From NCBI GenBank assembly GCA_963930775.1, contig OZ005696.1, positions 682,001-746,000 on the forward strand: a DNA stretch of 64,000 bases, given 5' to 3'. The notes below the pieces were generated by a model. The model made no database searches and was not told where the DNA came from. It worked only from the letters and a program-made list of their open reading frames with translations. Origin of the DNA: Cliona cf. orientalis (Eukaryota > Porifera > Demospongiae > Clionaida > Clionaidae). How positions within the stretch are numbered: position 1 is the stretch's first letter; every line of letters starts with the position of its first letter. Position numbers and translations under genes: made by a program. This document shows, piece after piece, positions 32,209 to 44,764 of this stretch.

Positions 32209-33639
32209 TATGGATCCACACTACAGCAAGAGCTGAAAAAGGTTCGCCGGACCACAAAAAGTGGGCGTATCTGGTAATTAATTATTGCTAACTCTTGTAT
32301 GTGTTCATCTTCATTTACAGAAGCCTTTTTCTTCTGACAAGAAATCGGTTTTACAGAATTATTCCCAATATTTCTTCTCTGCACAGCAAGTAAGATTTTA
32401 TTAGCATAGCAGGTTTGTGTAAATTAAGAATTTATCCAAATTCTCTTGATTTTCAGTGTGTGGGAGTGCTTGAAGGCTTTCCTCATGCTTCGGACAAAAT
32501 AGAAGCATTGACTATCATTGCTCCAGTAAGTAATTCTTTTTTCAAGTGTAATTTCTGCGCTAGTCTCGCAATCCAGACCCTCATACTCTGCAGTGTTTAG
32601 TTCTTTCAGGACAAGCAACTGCGGAGTATAAGGTCACTTCAACTTAATACTCTGTTTCTCGGGCCCGACTGATCCTACTTTTGGTTAGTTTTGAGGTCAG
32701 AGGTCGGCTGGGCTTAATTACGTTCTGGGCATGCGCATTAGATTTTTTTAAAGAAAATACTTGATTATTGGCCCAGGTAGTTGAATTATTAGCCGACCTA
32801 CCGACCCTATCCTGAGGAAAGACTAGGCTGAGAAACAGAATATTAAATTGAAGGACCTGGCTATAACTAAGTCTGCATTATTAAAGCAGTTTACAAAAAT
32901 TATTGCCAAATCCATATTCAAGTGAAAGTAAGAATGGGTTATAATTTTGAAAACTCCTTCATTCCCGACAAACAGAGACTAATTACTATAACTGGTGAGG
33001 ATGGAAAGATGATAGTGAAAGCATTCCCGTTTGCAAATGATCAAGTAAAAGCAGTGAGATTGATTGCAAGGTACACGATCAACAGTTACTGCCCTGTAAT
33101 AATATAAACACCATTGTTATTGTTATGCTGCATGCTTGTTCTGTCCTTGTAGCCATGTTTATGATCCAGCAAACAAGTATGCAATACTCGATGCTATTAC
33201 GTTCAAGTCTAACAAGGATGAGGCAAAGCAGATTTTAGACACTACCCCCTCTGCTCCACCGCCAACTACCGCGTATTGTGCTCTGTCCGTTTCATAACCC
33301 CCTGCAGCTCCTTATGTACCACCTCCACAGCAGCAGGCACCTTATCAGCAGCCTAATCCAGGGGGTTACCCTCCTCCCCCTGCGCAAGGGGGCTACCCCC
33401 CTCCCCCTGCTCAGGGGACCTACCCACCTCCCCCTGGCCCTGCAGCTGGTTATGGTCAACCACCACTGGGAGGGGTTAATTTTCAATTTGGTGTTGGAGG
33501 GCCCCCAGCTGGAGGACCTCCTGGCTCTCAGCAGCAACCTGGTGAAATTAACATGCAGTTTGGTCTCGGAGGATTTGGAATGCCTACAGGGAACATCTCC
33601 TTTCAGACCAATCCATCACAGTCGCCACAGTGGCCATGA
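32209..33639 (+). pseudogene. DUF4476-like gene, decayed copy A
   Basis: Exons equivalent to the intact copy are at 32321-32389, 32457-32525, about 32911-33070 and 33153-33639. Three lesions are visible. A short deletion after the candidate ATG (near 32211) puts that ATG out of frame. The acceptor before the fourth exon reads CCAA where the other copy has CCAG. An in-frame TAA lies at 33295-33297 where the other copy has CAA. The Pro/Gly-rich tail beyond the stop is still open. It would make at most a truncated protein. Confidence 0.75.
32637..32853. mobile_element. Foldback MITE in DUF4476-like intron, copy A
   Basis: CTTCAACTTAATACTCTGTT mirrors ACAGAATATTAAATTGAAG. It is present at the same intron position in the other copy (57738-57933), so it inserted before the duplication. 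Confidence 0.75.
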
Positions 33640-33659
33640 AACACAACACTATAGGTAGC

Positions 33660-33955
33660 TAAACAACTGACATACCCCTCTCCCTCCACTTACTGTGTTA
33701 AGGATGCTGTATTATTGTGTATACATGTTCGGACACACCTCTACACCTCTTTAAATCAGCCACTCTCTGTCACTGCCACTGAAGTTTGGCCCATAGGTGA
33801 CTGATACAGACAGCTTCCACAGTCTCTAGTTTTCACGGCTGATAATCCTTGTCTTTCACATCTGTATGGACAAAAAGAAATCTCTATGGCTCATGCTGGC
33901 CTGACTAGCCTACATGGCAAAACACAATCATTTAATCACACGTTGTACTCCTAAC
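33660..33955 (+). repeat. Duplicated intron piece of the Ser/Pro-rich gene
   Basis: CCTCTCCCTCCACTTACTGT through CCTTGTCTTTCACATCTGTA recurs at about 44765-45035. Shorter parts match the second-to-first-exon intron of both long copies (30610-30720, 55740-55830). It marks where a Pro-rich copy was broken. Confidence 0.7.
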
Positions 33956-34019
33956 ATTAACTCGCTCTTTGTTGGTTTGCTTTACCTTGTTGTGTCGTGA
34001 GTATAGAGGTTCATCACTC

Positions 34020-34591
34020 AGTTCCTCTTTTCTCGATGTCTTGATGTCTTCAGTAGGGGGCTGAGTTTGGTGCAAGCTTTGCTCTTCCTTCGCTTGTGCT
34101 GGTGTGGGTGGGCCAGGGGGTGTGGTCTTCAGCTTCTTCGCTGGAGGTTCAGAGTCATTTCCACTCGAGGCCTGAGGGGAAAATTGACTCAATTAAGGTA
34201 GTAGAGTTCATAGGTTGGACTTTTTTTTGCTAGAATGATTTTGCAAAATACTCCTGGGACAAAACATTCTCTTCTAGGGAAGGGAAGAAGTGTACATCCA
34301 AAAAATAAAATAACGTACAGTGGAAAATATTCGAGGGAACTTTTGCGAATCAGTAGAAAGTGAAATTTTTTGGAGAAAACTTTTGTGGAATCAATCGTAT
34401 AGTGGGTGGGGCATGCTCAAATTTCAAGGAGAAAACTTTTGTGGATGGCTCACAGGAAGCTGTGATCATTAGTATAGTGTGTGTGTGTTGGGGGGGGGGA
34501 TGAACAGAGGTTAGATGATTGAATTTGGAGCAATAAAATTTGCTGGAATTTTACCTTTGTTTTCTGCAATGGTGTTTCAGAGAATGATTTG

Positions 34592-34622
<31 letters not shown>

Positions 34623-35255
34623 TCAATACTTCATTAATCAAAACCATCACTATTCCCTCACCTTGCTGTCTGCTCTCTTGTCTGAGAAGATGAACCAAGG
34701 AGGGACACTATGAAGGTGGCTCTGGTGACCTGAGCTGGCCTGCTGGGGGGAGGAGCACACTGAGCCACCCCACTTGCTGTGCTGGGGACCCACCAGCGAG
34801 GTATTTCCCATCAAATTCACACTGCTACTGAGATTGGTCGGGTACGCTACTGGCTGTGTAGTGTGAGCCTGTGGATTGTAGAACGATGATATCCCGGGCA
34901 AAAACCCGGGAAGACAGACTGGAGAGGTGGCGTAGCTCTGCATGGGGATGAAGCTGCCAAATGCAGGTACGATGGGGTTAAACAGATAACCGAGAGCGGG
35001 GTTGATGAGTGTAGCTTGTGGCGAGAGGAGAGTGGTTTGGTTTGGTAGCGCTGCTGACTTTTGTAGCATGGGGTAGACAGTGGCCATACTCTGATGTGGT
35101 AGAGCGTTAGCCTGGTGGGGCTGATGTTGTCCCTGTGATAACACAAGGCTGGCCGCAAGCTGTGGAATACTACTAGCATTGTAGCTTGGTGTGGGCGGGC
35201 CAGGGGGCATGGTCTTCAGCTTCACTGGAGGTTCAGAGTCACTTCCACTTGAGGC
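34020..35255 (-). pseudogene. Ser/Pro-rich gene copy C, fragments
   Basis: 34662-35255 is the large fifth exon with its acceptor and donor intact but about 270 bp of its 5' half deleted in frame. About 34555-34600 is the 63-bp exon lacking its acceptor half. The terminal exon is missing. A second piece of the fifth exon, starting at 34171 with a proper acceptor, reads ASSGNDSEPPAKKLKTTPPG and then shifts frame. The remains lie between NLR3 and the decayed DUF4476-like copy. Confidence 0.75.
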
Positions 35256-36530
35256 CTGAGGAAAAAATAGGTGCAAGAAATATACGTATAAATGTACTTA
35301 GCATAGTCTTATAGGTTGGACTTTTTTGCTAGAATGATTTTGCAAAATACTCCTGGGACAAAACATTTCCCTTCTAGGGAAGGGAAGAAGAGTACATCCA
35401 AAAATAAAGTACTGTATAGCGGGAAATTTTCAAGGGAGAAAACTTTTGTGAATCAGTATATAAGAAGTTAGGATTTCGTGGAATGCAGTGGTTCCTCTAG
35501 GACTGAATTCAAGCAGTGTGGTTGAGTGTTAACATTACTATCACTGAATATTATTATGGGATATATTATAGTCACTGTGTACAGTGTATGTGTGCATGTG
35601 CCGAGTACACCACTATAGTACATGTCTCTGAGCTGATTGTGGGAAGCCAAAGAAATCCACAACACTTGGGAGCTACTACCATACTGCAAACCACTGTTGC
35701 AGCTGTCAGCAGCAATTAGCCACTTACAAACAGGACAGGGCACCCCTTTCAAGTATAACAGTGGAAACACTGGGAATGTTAAATCAATTATATAGGGTGG
35801 GTGGGACATGCCCAAATTTCATGGAGAAAACTTTCACAGATGGCTCTGAAACCGTGAAATTTGTGAATGTTTTCTCCTTCAAAAATTTTTGCTATAATAA
35901 CAAGTATGTATGTTTAATGTCACAATCATGGGATAATGCGGCCAGTATGCATAATCATCCATTAACAGTACATGTTCACAAAACAGAGGCATAGGTAATT
36001 CATGCACAACAGTATCCTGCCTGTGTAAGATTGCCATTAGTATCGTCAGGAGAGCATAATTGAAAAAAGGGAAGGGGGAGGGAGCGTGAAACAACCATGC
36101 ATTTGATTAAAATCCCAGTTTTTACCCACGCTAGTCGTGTTACTAAATTTAGCACATTTATTTTTAAGACGGAGGCAGAGAAGCTTGGAGTTTCAACTTG
36201 TACAGCCAGGTGACAAGGCTTTGGGAGCCTTCCCGTGGATCTGAGATCGTGTCGAAGCTTACCGAAGGTCCAAAGAACAGACTTGAAGCTTTTTGTGGAG
36301 TCTTGAGATCGTCTGTAAGTTGTTCTAGCCGCGCCGGTTCAGCCAGAAACGATGCAAACCTCCTAAACAGTGTCTAACTATTATGTATTAAATTTTTAAC
36401 CACCACCCCCTTTAAAATACGAGCTGGCTACAACACTGGATTGTTTTTTATATGTGACGAACATCTTGTATGTCAGGCACACTGGGCAAGAAATCACAGC
36501 TAATGGCAGTACATACATTGTAGATTGAGA
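35256..36530. other. Intergenic stretch, nothing coding recognised
   Basis: This lies downstream of the NLR3 coding exon. A piece at 36361-36378 (CCTAAACAGTGTCTAAC) matches the arm end of the hairpin at 45585-45721. No convincing exon was found. Confidence 0.5.
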
Positions 36531-39500
36531 TCAGCTCACCTCTTTGTGCACTTTCTCCTCCAGCCTCTTCTCTCTCTCTCGACGACGTCTTGTCCGTTCC
36601 TCCGTATATCTCTCTCGATATCTTGCCAGTTTCTCTACTGTCTCTCGTTCAAATCTTGTCAGTTCCTCTTCATATTTCTCTCGATGTCTTCTCAGTTCCT
36701 CCTCCAGCCTTCCCATCATCTCTTTATTGTGTATAACTGGGTTGTTGGAAAAGCTATTATCATACCCCAAACGAGGCAACAATGGTAGGTGATCTATTAG
36801 AGCAGACACACCTCTGCCATCTATTTGATTATCCCGAAGGTACCACATAATGCAAAGACCAGGAGATGAAGATTTGAGTTTACCAAGAAGCCATATGAGA
36901 TCATCAGAAGTGATACCACAGTCATCGGTAAAGAGATATTCCAAACATGGACACAAGTGCATGAAGCCAGCTAGAATATGAATATGATTGCCTGTGAAGC
37001 TGTTGTGATCCAGATGAAGCCATCTTATGGTGCTAGTTCGAGGCATTTGACAAAGCTGTCGTCCCACAGCCTCACAAGATATAGAGTCAGTACTGGGAAG
37101 ACCACCTCCAGCTGTTGTTAGATCACACCCGGACAATTTAACCTTGTGTGTTTTACAGTGACTACTATTGAGCATTCTACCAACAGCTATGGTTCCTTCA
37201 AGTCCTAGTGGGTTGCCACTGAAATCAAGCCAGTTCTCAATTTTAAGCTCTCCTGAACAAACAGCATCAGCCAAGCATGAAATACCAGAGGCATGGATAT
37301 CATTGTCTGCCAATATTAGGTAACGTATGGCTTTGAGACTCTCAACCAAAATATTCAAACCTTTGTCACCAAGATTGGTCTCATTTAAAGTTAACCAATC
37401 ACTTACGTATAGCTTTGCTAGAGCAGATGCTCCAGGTACACCAAGATTGTTGTTAGAAAGATGAAGAATCTCCAGGTTAGGACAATGACCTGAAAGAGTA
37501 GCTAACCACTTAGTATTAGTGTCAGCATCACTGGTGAGAGATCCCTCCAGGCTAAGGTACTCTAATTTAGCTAACATGTCACCACGTACTGCACTTTCTA
37601 ATGCCTGCAGACTAGAGACTGTTAGTCTACTACCACTCAGATTCAACCAAGAAATCCACAGCTTTCCTTTCTTACTAGCTAGTATGTGCATTAATTCTTT
37701 AATTTGGTTCTCACTAGCATTACCAAAGTCAACGTTCAAACCACGATCACACTCCTGCAAGTTAGCAATAATATACAGTACTGCACTACAGTCATGAGCA
37801 GTGCGAGGAGAACCAAAGCCAACCATATTATCAAAGATGGGGTGCGTGACTAGATACTGAGTAACTTGTTTATTAATTAAGTCATTATGAGCTTCAAAGG
37901 CACAGTGGCAAACAGATAAATGGTTGTTTACACATTCCAACATTTGTTGAATAAAAGAAATTGTGTCTCCATTGAAGTCAAGATTAGAATTAATGCCAAA
38001 AAAAAACTTCCACACCATTTTAAAACGATGTGGATCTGAAAATATTGACTTAGGCTTGTATGTCTGAATGACCTCAAGTTGTTTGTCTGTTGGCTGTCTT
38101 GTAAGGTACAGGGCAGCAAGGTACTCCTGGAAGGTCAGATGGAGAAAGTGGAAAGATATGCCAACACCAACTGACTCAGCAGACTGTAGTAAGCCAAAGC
38201 ATAGGATCCTTTCATCCAAAGCTAAGCCTTCGGGGAAGAATGCCTCTAGCTCTTCTTGAAAAAAGACAAGTTGATCCTTTTCCAATGCCCGAAAAGCAAA
38301 CTCACACAGAAGCCACCATGACTGTTGTAAGTCTGCAGGGAGTGATTCAAACTTAGGCAGCTCTAAAACAGATTTGTAAGTGTCAAATTTACGTATGTTA
38401 CGAAGAACTAAGTTAAGAATGATCTTAGTGTAGAGCTCTGTCATGGTGGTGGGAAGGGCTTCCTCAAGAGTGCGCCACAAGTGACAAACAATGGCACAGT
38501 TGAGGGGAACACTGCACACACTCTCAACTAGTGGGTTGTCCTCTAACTGCTCTCTGAGACGATCTGCCTTTCCCTGGTCACTGGTAAACTCAGACTGGAT
38601 GTACTCTACAATGTGCTCTTTGCTGAAGCCATGCACCTCAACAAATTGATCAATATCAGGAAGCTCACGAAGTGGAGCAGAGGCAGAAGGTCGAGAGGTC
38701 ACTACAACTGACATGAGACAAAATTTGTGACCAAAAAGAAATTGGTATAAAAAAGACCTTTCTTGTCGTTGAGATTCACCAAGCTCATCCCATCCATCGG
38801 CAATGATGAGCACACTCTCTCCTTCCTTATCTTCTAAATACCTAGCTACTGAGTCACAGAGCCTTGGACTAGGGTGCAGTAGCTTGAGCAACTCAGGAAG
38901 GGAGCCTGCTGAGGCTACTGCCTTCATCCGAAGTGGTAAGAGGAGAACCAACTCAAACTGCTGAAATAGTTTCTCATTTGCCCAGTCCTCAGAGACTGCT
39001 ATACAGAGAGTGGTCTTGCCTATGCCAGCGTCACCTTCTACAAGGACTTTTCTAACTCGCCTCTTCCCACTCTCCACCTTAAAGAGGTCACCATAAGCTA
39101 GGGGAGTGCGTTTGATACCTTCATCTTTTCTACCTCTCTGTGTGTTAGCAGAGTAGCCCTCTCCTTTCTCTCTCTCTACTAATTCTAACCTCACCAGTTT
39201 GTGCGAGTGGCAAGGGGGCCACTGTTTCTCACGATTGATACGCCTTTCTTGATACTTTCCTTTCATACTGGAGATAAACCTGGAGCATTCAACTGACATG
39301 TTCCCATGAGCACCTGAGGATAAAACACAATGGATATCATTTAGTGCATGCATGTTTGACCAATCAGACTGTTGATACCGCAACAAACCGCTAGCCTGTC
39401 AATAAATAAGTACATTCGATACCACATGCATGCCCATAAAGGACCATTTGTACATACTTACATCCGCTACTAGGCATCTGGACAATGGTCAGGTATCTTC

Positions 39501-41880
39501 TAACTTAATATCACAGGATGTTAATGGAGTGCGTTGCATGGAGGGGGAGGTGGAGGGGGGTTATCACAGTGGGAATCAGTTGTTTGTTAGTGTATGTGTG
39601 TTATGTGTATGTGATCGGTCATGTATGTACAAGTGCTACAAAATTATATATAGCATGAGACTACATGAACCACACTAAATGCGTAGCACTGGGAATACAT
39701 ATCATCACAAACACTAACATTGCTAAGGCTCATTATTTTGATTATAATAATATTATAATCAAAAAAATAGTGAGCCTATTCATAGCTTGCAATATTATCA
39801 AAATAATGAGCCTTAGCCTATGATGGCATCAATACATGACCAGCTATAGTGTATAGCTACTCACCAGTTGATGGATGTGGCAACTTCTCTTGTGTTTTCA
39901 CAATCTATTACACAAAGAATGCAGTGTGGGAGAGGTATGATAATATTGTGTGTAGGCTTGCATTTCTGTGGTTAGTGTATGTTATGGCATAGCACGACAG
40001 TTTTATATACATAATACGGTATAATAACATTATTTAAGGAACTAGTATAATACATAATATTATAATATGGGAACTAGTATAGGAATATCTGTCGTCACAT
40101 AAGAAAAAAGTGCCTGATAGCTATAGCAGCTATCCACGTAATGTCCTAACAATATGCATCAGGTCAAATCAGGTAATTGAGGTATGATCACTATGTACTA
40201 CTGGATAACATAATATACACGACATGTACAACAAGCAATTTCAGAGTTGATACATTAATTTTAGTATACTAGAGCAGCAAATAACTAGCTATCTACTCTA
40301 GTGTCCAGACCGGAATCAATAATTCTCATTCACGAGGCTCCTGAGGTACAGATACAGGTTTAAATCCATTGAGCCAGTTGCAGGTACACTGCACATGAAA
40401 AGCTATCGAATAGCTACATGGTAAAAATGATAACTGCAGTGGAAAGCTCTTCTTATGACTGTATCTTGGTGTAGCTTGTGAAATAATGGTAGCAGTAATC
40501 AGTCCCCTGGATTATCCCTTGGGCCTCGGCTCTTATCAATATCCCCTTATCAAAACAATGTTACTCTAGTTCATGATTGTGTATGTGTGGACAGAATAGA
40601 AAATACCTTCTTTTTCAAAGATTTGATCATATCATCCTTTTCCTCTTTTCTGAAGTACTTTTGTCCCGTTCCAATACTCAGCAGCCACTTGCCAGCCTTT
40701 TGGTCGTCGATAACAGCCTCATCTTCCAACAGCATTGGAATGATCGTTTTTTGCTTGGGATCATTTTGCAGTGCAGCATAGTATAGTTCCCTGAGGCACC
40801 AGAGGGAGGTAGCATAGCCGCCGGTCATGATGGGGATGATAAAATCACACTGTTTAATCGCCCTAAAGATCTCCTTAGCCAGGACATCTCCAAACTCGAG
40901 CCCTTTTTCATCCATCCAAGGTCTGCATCCTTGAGCCTCCAACTTGGCATAGAGGTCTTTGGCTTCAGCGTATGCATCTGGTGAGTCAGGATACACTTTT
41001 CTCCTACTGAAGCTAATGAACACTTTGGGACAGTTGTCTATAAAAGTAAGCAGATGATAATTAATTAAAATCTCATTACTCCAAGGAGATATATAATAGG
41101 CCGTGGCTAGAGTGCCGGCACCGGCACTCTAACATAAGGACTAAACAGACGGCAACTAAGCCACCCAAAAACTTAGAAAATTTTCGAGAGTAGGAAAAAA
41201 AAGTTCATAGATCAAGCACCCATGATCACTGCCCCACCAGCCCAGGCCCTAGTCCGCTTAGCCACCCGGTTCACCGCTGCTGGCTATCATTTTTTGCCAA
41301 ATTAATACCCATACTAACCCTCGTTAACAACCGATTACCGAAACCCAAACCCCTTGAGCTCGTCAACAACCGATTACCTAAGCCTTATATTTGGGTGCTG
41401 GTGCCAGCACTCTAGCCACTGCGTATATAATATAATATACCTGATTCAGCTTCAGGATCTTCAAGTGAACTGGCAGGAATATACTTTCTCATTTCCACTG
41501 TAAAATCATATAAATAATATTAAATAAATGTGTAGTGAATCAGTGTCAGCTCCTCACATCATATTATCACACTCATTCTTACACTGAAATGTTGTTTCCA
41601 TCTTTCTGATACCGTCATTGAAGCGATTCCCCACATTCAGAGTGGCAACGACATGTTGCAAGGAGTAATAATTAACTGGATAGAGAGAAATCTCGTTCAG
41701 AACCACGTCCAGAGGCGACCTCGAAGGATTGCGAGTGGGAATCAGTCCACAGCTATGCGCTTGACGAACGAAGTCATCAGGAATAATCGCGGGCTCAATC
41801 TCTCCACGCGATTTTCGAATAGCATTGTACTCGGGAGTAGTGTCACCACTCGAGGGAATGTTGATACTGCCAGTAGCCAT
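36531..41880 (-). CDS. NLR3: death-fold-like/TIR/NACHT/LRR receptor, complete
   Basis: Five exons join in phase to 1202 codons plus stop: 41583-41880 (ATG at 41880), 41441-41497, 40607-41037, 39865-39904 and 36531-39313. Residues 1-99 look helical and CARD/DED-like (PDDFVRQAHSCGLI), a tentative call. Residues 119-262 are a TIR domain: FISFSR in strand A, GCRPWMDEKGLEFGD in the BB region, and SLWCLREL with Glu about 202 (codon 40787-40789). That Glu is placed like the catalytic Glu of plant TIR NADases. Walker A GDAGIGKT lies near 370, Walker B DGWDEL follows, then NLR-type LRRs and a charged Arg/Glu-rich tail. The stop overlaps a possible donor (GAG|GTGAGC). A MITE lies in the TIR-preceding intron and a larger element starts 45 bp upstream of the ATG. 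No frame damage is seen. Confidence 0.92.
39722..39815. repeat. Inverted repeat in NLR3 intron
   Basis: TAAGGCTCATTATTTTGATT is mirrored first by AATCAAAAAAATAGTGAGCC and again by AAAATAATGAGCCTTA. One arm (GTGAGCCTTAGCC) is also present at 50046-50058 in NLR4. Confidence 0.65.
41099..41423. mobile_element. CTAGAGTGCCGGCA-end MITE with 9-bp TSD
   Basis: The ends GTGGCTAGAGTGCCGGCACC and GGTGCCAGCACTCTAGCCAC (with one small gap) are inverse. TATATAATA flanks it at 41090-41098 and 41424-41432. It sits in the intron before the NLR3 TIR exon. The same family interrupts NLR4 exon 1 (51819-51979). Confidence 0.85.
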
Positions 41881-41925
41881 TTTTTCGCGATGGTGGATAT
41901 CGGATCGCGGACCGCGGATGAGGAT

Positions 41926-42855
41926 AGGTTGGTGTAAAACCTGGACTGTGGACTCTGGACTGGACTCATGGACTGGACTGTGGACTGAGATTTGGACTCG
42001 ATTTTGGACTGATGCGCTGGGCGATGACGACCATTTCCAACAATAAACTCTGTTGCCTTGGAGGCCGATAGAATGTGCTATGAATGTACTAAGGAGCTGC
42101 TTGTATTTATAAAGCATGTAGAGGTAGAGCTGATTATTCCCCTTGGATAATTGGTGAAGGGTGCATCTCCTCAGGACATTGGGCATCAAGTTGAGACTCG
42201 GATGCACACTATGGATGCAGTGAAAGATAGTCTCATTCCCAGCCCCCTTTCAAGCATACGGAGCTGGGGACGAGGGACTTGACAATGATCATAGCTCTAC
42301 AACTGAGAGATTAGGCCAAAGAAGCCTTGAACGCAGGCTGATTTTCAAGGAGCCTGAATTTGAGACTATTAAAGTTTGAGCATAAGGCAGATACTTTCTA
42401 TATCCAGATCTTTGTATTATAGTGTTTTATAAATCTACTCTGACTTATCCCGAGTCTCCACATAACTTGAGCGTGAGGGTATGGGGCTATTAGTCTCATT
42501 GTCCCCTTAGCCTTCGTAGGCGTCTCGGTGATATTGAAGTCCATTCCTGTGAGGAGATGCCATCCCAGCCGGGCTCACCGATTATGCAACTTCTACATGC
42601 TTACATTGTTACAAGTAGCCTCCAGGCTAGCTCCTTGTGACTTAACCTCATACCCTGAAGGGCCTGGGAACGTACGTACAAGACTGCTTGTGACTAGCCT
42701 AGCTTGCAGTTGTAGTACCGTGCCTTCTATCCATAGTCTCTTGGAAATGGTCGTCATTGCCCTGCGCATCAGTCCAAAATCGAGTCCAAATCTCAGTCCA
42801 CAGTCCAGTCCATGAGTCCAGTCCAGAGTCCAGAGTCCAGGTTTTGCACTAACCC
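41926..42855. mobile_element. TGGAC-array element with 9-bp TSD, upstream of NLR3
   Basis: Inverted arms of about 105 bp start AGGTTGGTGTAAAACCTGGA. GATGAGGAT flanks it exactly at 41917-41925 and 42856-42864. It is a sister of 25284-26718 without the inner insertion. It begins 45 bp upstream of the NLR3 ATG and so separates that start from the sequence shared with the NLR4 upstream region. Confidence 0.9.
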
Positions 42856-42864
42856 GATGAGGAT

Positions 42865-42990
42865 ATCGATAGGGCTGGCTCACGAGACTACGTTGCGTAC
42901 GCGCACGCGCGGTACATGATATGATAGCGCAATAAATTTGTGCGCTCGCGCAATCTATTTAAGAGCCGGAATGACAATGACAAATACGCG
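42865..42990 (-). promoter_or_regulatory. Conserved upstream region of TIR-NLR genes, copy at NLR3
   Basis: GGCTGGCTCACGAGACTACG, GCGCGGTA and TGTGCGCTCGCGCAATCTA recur in the same order at 52292-52400 upstream of NLR4. Conservation between the Pro-rich gene end and the NLR start suggests a promoter, though a transposon end (CACGAGACTA) forms part of it. Confidence 0.4.
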
Positions 42991-43120
42991 TTACGGTACC
43001 AATAAGACATAAACTGGCTACAAAACTATAACTGAGGTATAGAAATCAGTTCTAGCAACTGCTGACAGTAGCAGATACATGTGGTTTATAAAGATGGCGT
43101 CCATGATCCATCCATCTGGC

Positions 43121-43388
43121 TCAGCTCTCCTCATCAAAGTGGAACTGTCTTGGTCGGAGGAGAAAGCTCCTAGCCTCCTCTGTCAGCACCCACTGGTCAG
43201 CAGCCTGACCACATGCATACTTAGACCACTCAGCAGAAAGCTGTGTGTGTATGTGGGGTAGGGGAAGAAATAAATGGAGGTTAGATGATTGAATTTAAAG
43301 CAGTAAGATTTGCTGGGATTTTACCTTTGTTTTCTGCGATGGTGTTTCAGAGAGTGATTTGTTGATAGCCTCAGTCATCCTGGATCTC

Positions 43389-43486
<98 letters not shown>

Positions 43487-44383
43487 ATACTTCATTAATC
43501 AAAACCATCACTATTCCCTCACCTTGCTGTCGGCTCTCTTATCTGAGAAGATGAACCAAGGAGGGACACTTTGAAGGTGGCTCTGGTGACCTGAGCTGGC
43601 CTGCTGGGGGGAAGAGCACACTGAGCCACCCCACTTGCTGTGCTGGGGACCCACCAGCGAGGTATTGCCCATCAAATTCACACTGCTACTGAGATTGGTC
43701 GGGTACGCTACTGGCTGTGTAGTGTGAGCCTGTGGATTGTAGAACGACGATATCCCGGGCAAAAACCCGGGAAGACAGACTGGAGAGGTGGCGTAGCTCT
43801 GCATGGGGACGAAGCTGCCAAATGCAGGCACGATGGGATTAAATGGATAACCGAGAGCAGGGTTGATGAGCGTAGCTTGTGGCGAGAGGAGAGTGGTTTG
43901 GTTTGGTAGCGCTGCTGACTTTTGTAGCATGGGGTAGACAGTGGCCATACTCTGATGTGGTAGAGCATTAGCCTGGTGGGGCTGATGTTGTCCCTGCGAT
44001 AACACAAGGCTGGCCACAAGCTGTGGAATACTACTAGCACTGTAGCTTGGAGTACGCAGGGCAAGGGGTGGAGCCTGAGGTTGTGCTGACTCAGCAGTCA
44101 TGGATGGGCGGAGTTGTCCGATGATGGCGCTGGATGTGGACGGTGCTTGCGTGTGTGGAGGTGGAGAGGGGAGAGTGTTTGGGAGGGTGCAGTTGAGGTC
44201 ACAGAGGTCACCAGTGGGCTGGGCTGGTGGGTGTGGTCAGCCTTGGCGATGGGACTGCAGGCATTCTCCAGTAGGGGGCTAAGTTTGGTGCGAGCTTTGC
44301 TCTTCCTTTGTGAGAGTGAGGGTGTGAGGGGGTGAGCCTCGGCTGCTGTGAACCTGATGACCCCTTCAACAATATACCTGGAC
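43121..44383 (-). pseudogene. Ser/Pro-rich gene copy D, internally deleted
   Basis: The two terminal exons (43121-43240, 43325-43387) are full length. The exon 43523-44383 is a chimera: its 3' part is the large fifth exon and from about 44308 upward it is the 5' end of the second exon, with a proper acceptor at 44384-44385. The junction shifts the frame, and exons three and four are gone. A piece of the second-to-first intron follows. It lies upstream of NLR3. Confidence 0.8.
43392..43483 (+). repeat. (AG)46 microsatellite with one interruption
   Basis: An AG run with a single AC interruption near 43425, at the same intron end as the run at 27202-27285. Confidence 0.95.
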
Positions 44384-44764
44384 CTGAGAGAATATACACA
44401 CAGTCATACATGCATGCATAATTATACCGTATAGCGGAAAAATTTTGCGGGAGAAAACCTTCACGAGTATTGTAATTTTATAGCACCCCACGAAATTTTA
44501 GGTATGCCACACCCATCTATGCAATAAGTTTAACATCCTGGAAAAATTTTCTCCACGAAATGCTCCCTTCCTACCGATCCGCGAAAGTTTTTTCCCATAA
44601 ATTTTCCCGCTATACAGTACACACACATACACATTCAGTGACAGACACACACAGAGAGAGAGAGGATCAGGTGCTTTAGAAACAGGTGTGTAGGGTTGTG
44701 GAATAACCACTCAAAATACACTCTATTCCTCCCTAAGAGTTTTTGGTCTGCACACCCTAAACAA

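Noticed and set aside
33278..33658. Plus-strand Leu/Pro-rich frame in the DUF4476-like copy A
   Set aside because: It is the +1 frame of the Pro/Gly-rich tail; the same shadow exists in the intact copy B.
40321..40380. Possible tRNA B box (GGTTTAAATCC)
   Set aside because: No A box or cloverleaf could be folded around it.
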